Source of the DNA: Pararoseomonas baculiformis
GTDB taxonomy: Bacteria; Pseudomonadota; Alphaproteobacteria; Acetobacterales; Acetobacteraceae
Direction of reading: 5' to 3'
Assembly (NCBI RefSeq): GCF_017813395.1
Contig: NZ_JAGIZB010000018.1
Span: 35,001 to 99,000, forward strand
Length of the DNA: 64,000 nt
The notes beneath the pieces are model-generated. The model was not told the DNA's origin, did no database searches, and worked only from the letters and a program-made list of their open reading frames with translations. The position numbers and the translations under genes were made by a program. The first letter of the stretch is position 1. Each line of letters starts with the position of its first letter. This document shows, piece by piece, positions 63,700 through 64,000 of this stretch.

Positions 63700-63999
63700 T
63701 CATGGGAGCAGCTTGTTCCCGGATAGGATAGCGCGCGAGATGCACTCGTTGAGACGCTCGGGTGACAAGGAGGGGTAGAAGCGCTGCAGACGCAGCAATG
63801 CCGCGACTGATACATCGTCTACGCTGCCATGAGTCGCCTGGAGACGCCGGACGGCCCAAAGCACCAATCGCTGTAGATAGTCGGCCTTGAATAACCAGCA
63901 ACCTGTTGATCTGGAGCAGGAAAGTTCGGGATTTGGGATGCTGGAATTGCAGGGTTCAGTTGGAACGATGCGGTATTCCTGCGATTCTGTCAGCCATGA
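63700..63999 (-). CDS. C-terminal part of an unknown transposon gene, runs off the right edge
   Basis: The frame is open from the window edge to a TGA at 63702-63700, about 99 residues. The last 65 look protein-like, with amphipathic helices (LFKADYLQRLVLWAVRRLQA, SVAALLRLQRFYPSLSPERL), while overlapping frames look random. I do not recognise the family; given the position before tnsA it could be a cargo or targeting gene. The 202 bases from here to the tnsA start show no gene I can support. Confidence 0.4.
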   Translation of the reverse strand, partial: SWLTESQEYRIVPTEPCNSSIPNPELSCSRSTGCWLFKADYLQRLVLWAVRRLQATHGSVDDVSVAALLRLQRFYPSLSPERLNECISRAILSGNKLLP

Positions 64000-64000
64000 A

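Larger units (their letters stand above)
58541..64000. mobile_element. Tn7-like transposon, one end and the tnsABC operon; the far end is outside the window
   Basis: tnsA, tnsB and tnsC lie in order on the minus strand, reading toward the left end. Left of tnsC, 400 bases hold repeated AAAACGAA and GACGTC motifs like TnsB binding sites. The left boundary is placed near 58541, where host-like coding turns AT-rich; I could not find a clear TGT terminus, so it may be off by tens of bases. No tnsD/tniQ or tnsE is visible; these and any cargo should lie to the right. Confidence 0.75.

Noticed and set aside
63551..63901. Minus-strand open frame overlapping the tnsA leader
   Set aside because: Its residues look random, and a different frame over the same bases reads like a protein.

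Overview
The window is very GC-rich chromosomal DNA with tightly packed genes, short or overlapping junctions and frequent GTG, TTG and even CTG starts. Orphan TctC/Bug-type receptors, MocR and LysR regulators, a PEP-CTERM protein, a glnK-amtB operon and an Fnr-type regulator together suggest an alphaproteobacterium, most likely Acetobacteraceae (Roseomonas-like). That assignment is an inference from gene content and style; no rRNA or marker gene is present to prove it.

Layout. Positions 1-8200 are catabolic: a TctC receptor fragment, a degradative HMG-CoA reductase, a beta-helix protein, an MDR oxidoreductase, and a minus-strand operon of amino-acid permease, FAD oxidoreductase and MocR regulator. 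Then come a UbiH-like hydroxylase and glnK-amtB behind a sigma-54 promoter and NtrC-like site. From 11.7 to 30 kb there is a hydroxyacid dehydrogenase plus TctC pair, an orphan SIR2-domain protein, KtrAB potassium uptake, two class III aminotransferases (one paired with an APH-type kinase), aldehyde dehydrogenases, GlgX, CrcB and a DUF1194 protein. From 30 to 43.5 kb there is an Fnr-type regulator facing a hemerythrin-like gene that carries an Fnr box, an amidase, a peroxiredoxin-like protein, Lrp with 4-hydroxyphenylpyruvate dioxygenase, a PEP-CTERM protein, a glutathionyl-hydroquinone reductase-like protein, an SDR with a long repeat tail, and a nuclease/phospholipase D pair.

Positions 43.6-58.1 kb hold a polysaccharide locus, nearly all on the minus strand: heparinase-like protein, chain-length protein, ligase/polymerase, initiating sugar transferase, DegT aminotransferase, two glycosyltransferases, WecB-type epimerase, CapD/WbpM-type dehydratase and a UDP-HexNAc dehydrogenase. 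Together they could make UDP-ManNAcA and a 4-amino-4,6-dideoxy-HexNAc, start a lipid-linked chain, extend it and set its length. A divergent secreted protein gene at 58.2 kb appears to be cut off by the end of a Tn7-like transposon. That element occupies the rest of the window with tnsC, tnsB, tnsA and a further partial gene, and runs off the right edge.

The most unusual observations are: the Tn7-like element inside the polysaccharide locus; a four-hairpin intergenic repeat present twice, with a compensatory base-pair change; an Fnr-like regulator whose cysteine cluster is encoded only if translation starts at ATC; an SDR fused to 22-residue amphipathic repeats; and a glycosyltransferase with a long Pro/Ala tail carrying a recurring PRLLLDA motif.
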